Assembly: GCA_919902095.1 (NCBI GenBank)
Contig: CAKKQL010000144.1
Span: forward strand, 1-12,707
Origin: Acidiferrobacterales bacterium
GTDB lineage: Bacteria > Pseudomonadota > Gammaproteobacteria > Acidiferrobacterales > Sulfurifustaceae
DNA: 12,707 nucleotides
Reading direction: 5' to 3'
Under the pieces are notes generated by a model. The model worked only from the letters and a program-made list of their open reading frames with translations. It had not been told where the DNA came from and did not search any database. Position numbers and translations under genes: made by a program. Below, piece after piece: positions 12,187-12,707 of this stretch. Positions within the stretch are counted from its first letter, which is position 1. Every line of letters starts with the position of its first letter.

Positions 12187-12707
12187 CCCGGCTGCCACAG
12201 CACGTCCGGGGTGCCCGCCCTGGCGTTCAGATAGCGCGCCATGACGAACAGCAGGTCGGACAGGCGGTTGAGATACTTGAGGGTTTCGGGATTGATTTTC
12301 TCGCTGTGCGCAAGCGTGGTCAGGCAGCGCTCCGCGCGCCGGCAGACGGTACGCGCGATGTGGCACAACGCCGCCACCTCGGTGCCGCCCGGCAGAATGA
12401 ATTCCTTGAGCGGCGGCAGCCCGGCATTGAGTCGGTCGAGCAGTTCCTCAAGCCGCACGCTCTGCGTCGCCTCGATGACGCAGCGACCCGGGACGCTCAG
12501 TTCGCCGCCTGCGTCGAACAGCACATGCTGGATATCGGTGAGCGGCATGCGGACCTCTGGCGGCAGTTCCTTCGCCAGCAACAGGCCGAGGACACTGTTG
12601 AGTTCGTCCACCGTGCCGTAGGCCTCGACACGCGCGTGATCCTTCGACACGCGCGTGCCGTCACCGAGGCCGGTGCTGCCGTCGTCGCCGGTGCGGGTGT
12701 AGATCTT
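12174..12707 (-). CDS. pduO: PduO-type corrinoid adenosyltransferase (5' end cut by window edge)
   Basis: The enzyme is a cytosolic ATP:cob(I)alamin adenosyltransferase of the PduO/MMAB family, which transfers the adenosyl group of ATP to cob(I)alamin or cob(I)yrinic acid diamide. The 177 visible residues begin KIYTRTGDDGSTGLGDG, the N-terminal ATP-binding motif (TRxGDxGxT), so only the initiator Met and perhaps a few residues are missing. RVEAYGTVDELNS follows. Near the C-terminus are CRRAER (the Arg/Glu active-site helix) and YLNRLSDLLFVMAR, both family signatures. The stretch CHIARTVCRRAE lies between them and the middle. The frame is open to the window edge, so the GTG codon at 12650 is internal, not a start. 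It converges on btuF with a 9-base gap. It is unrelated in fold to CobA/BtuR/CobO, although annotators often give all three the same product name. Confidence 0.95.
   Translation of the reverse strand, partial: KIYTRTGDDGSTGLGDGTRVSKDHARVEAYGTVDELNSVLGLLLAKELPPEVRMPLTDIQHVLFDAGGELSVPGRCVIEATQSVRLEELLDRLNAGLPPLKEFILPGGTEVAALCHIARTVCRRAERCLTTLAHSEKINPETLKYLNRLSDLLFVMARYLNARAGTPDVLWQPGKKP

Noticed and set aside
12174..12650. GTG at 12650 as the start of the adenosyltransferase
   Set aside because: The frame continues upstream with the conserved TRTGDDG motif, so the true start is at or beyond the window edge.

Overview
The window is GC-rich, gene-dense bacterial DNA that reads as a gammaproteobacterium. 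The order ispH–pilE–pilY2–pilY1–pilX–pilW–pilV–fimT/U matches the minor-pilin locus known from Pseudomonas and relatives, and ampD–ampE is a typical gammaproteobacterial pair. I cannot name the genus. No insertion sequence, CRISPR array, phage gene or other mobile element is visible.

Positions 1-449 hold the 3' end of ispH (isoprenoid synthesis) on the + strand. Convergent to it, positions 465-8048 on the - strand form one compact operon for type IVa pilus tip and priming proteins, in transcription order fimT, pilV, pilW, pilX, pilY1, a pilY2-like gene and pilE. Several junctions are ATGA overlaps or short gaps, so translational coupling is likely. The minor pilins (FimT/PilV/PilW/PilX/PilE) and the large calcium-binding adhesin PilY1 should assemble together at the pilus tip, driven by core pilus machinery encoded elsewhere.

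At the head of this operon (about 7906-7968) there is a set of direct repeats that fits the DNA-binding rule of LytTR regulators such as AlgR, which is known to control the equivalent operon in Pseudomonas. These repeats lie inside the 56-codon 5' extension of the fimT reading frame. No usual start codon lies between the repeats and the prepilin cleavage site, so the fimT start is uncertain.

Positions 8049-8357 are intergenic. They end in a perfect TATAAT and a PerR-box-like element directly against the start codon of a Fur/PerR/Irr-family regulator (8358-8783), which suggests an autoregulated, nearly leaderless mRNA. A tRNA-Thr(CGU) follows (8921-8996), then ampD only 33 bases later and ampE, the murein-recycling and beta-lactam signalling pair.

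The last part (10660-12707) concerns cobalamin: a CobC-like histidine phosphatase overlaps a BtuF-like periplasmic binding protein by four bases, and a PduO-type corrinoid adenosyltransferase on the - strand, cut by the window end, converges on them across a small terminator. AmpE shares ancestry with the CobD/CbiB cobalamin enzyme, which makes its place beside these genes worth a look.

Most of the window is conventional chromosomal content. The less ordinary signals are the LytTR-type operator and start-codon puzzle at fimT, the DNA-binding GRxR motif in FimT, the leaderless Fur-family gene with its own box, and the tRNA–ampD arrangement.
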